From NCBI GenBank assembly GCA_029244465.1, contig JAQWQN010000134.1, positions 1-6,372 on the forward strand: DNA of 6,372 nucleotides, given 5' to 3'. Both the position numbers and the translations under genes were made by a program. Shown here in pieces: positions 6,028 to 6,372 of the stretch; position 1 is the stretch's first letter; every line of letters begins with the position of its first letter. The notes beneath the pieces were generated by a model. The model saw only the letters and a program-made list of their open reading frames with translations, did not search any database and was not told where the DNA came from. This DNA is from Pseudomonadales bacterium (GTDB taxonomy: Bacteria; Pseudomonadota; Gammaproteobacteria; Pseudomonadales; Azotimanducaceae).

Positions 6028-6372
6028 ATGAAGTTTGATTTGATGGTGGGTGGCCTTGAATGGGCGAAGAGTGCTGCGCTCGCGCAGGATCTCGAACAGC
6101 AGGGCTTTGCCGGGATGCTTTTTACAGAAACGGGTCAGACCCCTTGGATGTCGATCGCCGCGGCGGCGATGGCAACGTCGACGCTCGAGTTCAGTACCGG
6201 CATCGCGGTTGCTTTTCCGCGCAGCCCAATGATCTCGGCGCAACTCGCCTGGGAACTCGCAGCCAATACTGCGGGACGATTCCGGTTGGGGCTCGGCAGT
6301 CAGGTCAAGGGGCATGTGGTGCGACGCTATAGTGCCACCTTCGACAAACCGGCGCCGCAAATGCGAGATTAT
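6028..6372 (+). CDS. LLM-class (luciferase-like) oxidoreductase, partial, TIGR03617-like
   Basis: The first 115 codons of a gene running off the right edge. ATG 6028 has a strong GGAGGA (6015-6020) 7 nt upstream. The protein starts MKFDLMVGGLEWA, then has an FTETGQTPW segment, the IAVAFPRSPM strand (about residues 59-68), the AGRFRLGLGSQVKGH block (about 82-96) and RRYS. These match the bacterial luciferase-like TIM-barrel family. They particularly recall the group I know as TIGR03617 (MSMEG_2256-like), annotated as F420-dependent in actinobacteria. Whether this host enzyme uses F420 or FMN cannot be told from the fragment. It lies 85 bp after the rhodanese gene on the same strand. That gap has no clear terminator, so it is probably the fifth gene of the operon. 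Confidence 0.85.
   Translation, partial: MKFDLMVGGLEWAKSAALAQDLEQQGFAGMLFTETGQTPWMSIAAAAMATSTLEFSTGIAVAFPRSPMISAQLAWELAANTAGRFRLGLGSQVKGHVVRRYSATFDKPAPQMRDY

Overview
The window looks like a stretch of a proteobacterial chromosome, most likely gammaproteobacterial. The reasons are an almost enterobacterial tRNA-Glu(TTC) with a textbook sigma-70 promoter and GC-rich discriminator, good Shine-Dalgarno sites, frequent GTG starts and moderately high GC. I would guess a marine or other environmental lineage, but no marker gene fixes the taxon.

Left part (1-453): a minus-strand tRNA-Glu gene at the edge with its promoter and leader hairpin, then about 310 bp without a credible gene. That stretch holds a run of inverted repeats and a perfect four-copy 11-bp tandem repeat. 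Next comes a minus-strand class A flavin monooxygenase of the PhzS-like type (454-1713). It is divergent from a plus-strand NAD-type short-chain dehydrogenase (1961-2740). The region between them carries two clean palindromes that look like operators. The dehydrogenase converges with a small DUF2905 membrane protein gene (2737-2958, minus), and their stop codons overlap.

Right part (3006-6372+): a tight plus-strand run of five genes. These are a cysteine-poor carboxymuconolactone decarboxylase (CMD)-like protein, a second CMD/AhpD-like protein, a cytosolic gamma-glutamyltransferase-like Ntn hydrolase, a single-domain rhodanese, and a luciferase-like (LLM) oxidoreductase cut by the window end.

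The main discovery is in the second CMD-like gene. Its reading frame is interrupted by a single in-frame TGA exactly where the second cysteine of the CxxC redox motif should be (C-G-Y-TGA). Conserved protein continues in the same frame on both sides. A stem-loop with bacterial SECIS geometry (7-bp stem, 5-nt loop with G at its second position, 24 nt after the TGA) follows directly. I therefore annotate 3399-3911 as one 170-residue selenoprotein with a CxxU active site. A pipeline would report two short ORFs or a pseudogene.

As a working idea only, the right-hand operon combines a selenol/thiol redox enzyme, a gamma-glutamyl hydrolase relative, a sulfurtransferase and a flavin/F420-type oxidoreductase. 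That would fit handling of a thiol or glutathione-conjugated small molecule. The left-hand monooxygenase and dehydrogenase look like catabolic enzymes for a cyclic or alicyclic substrate.
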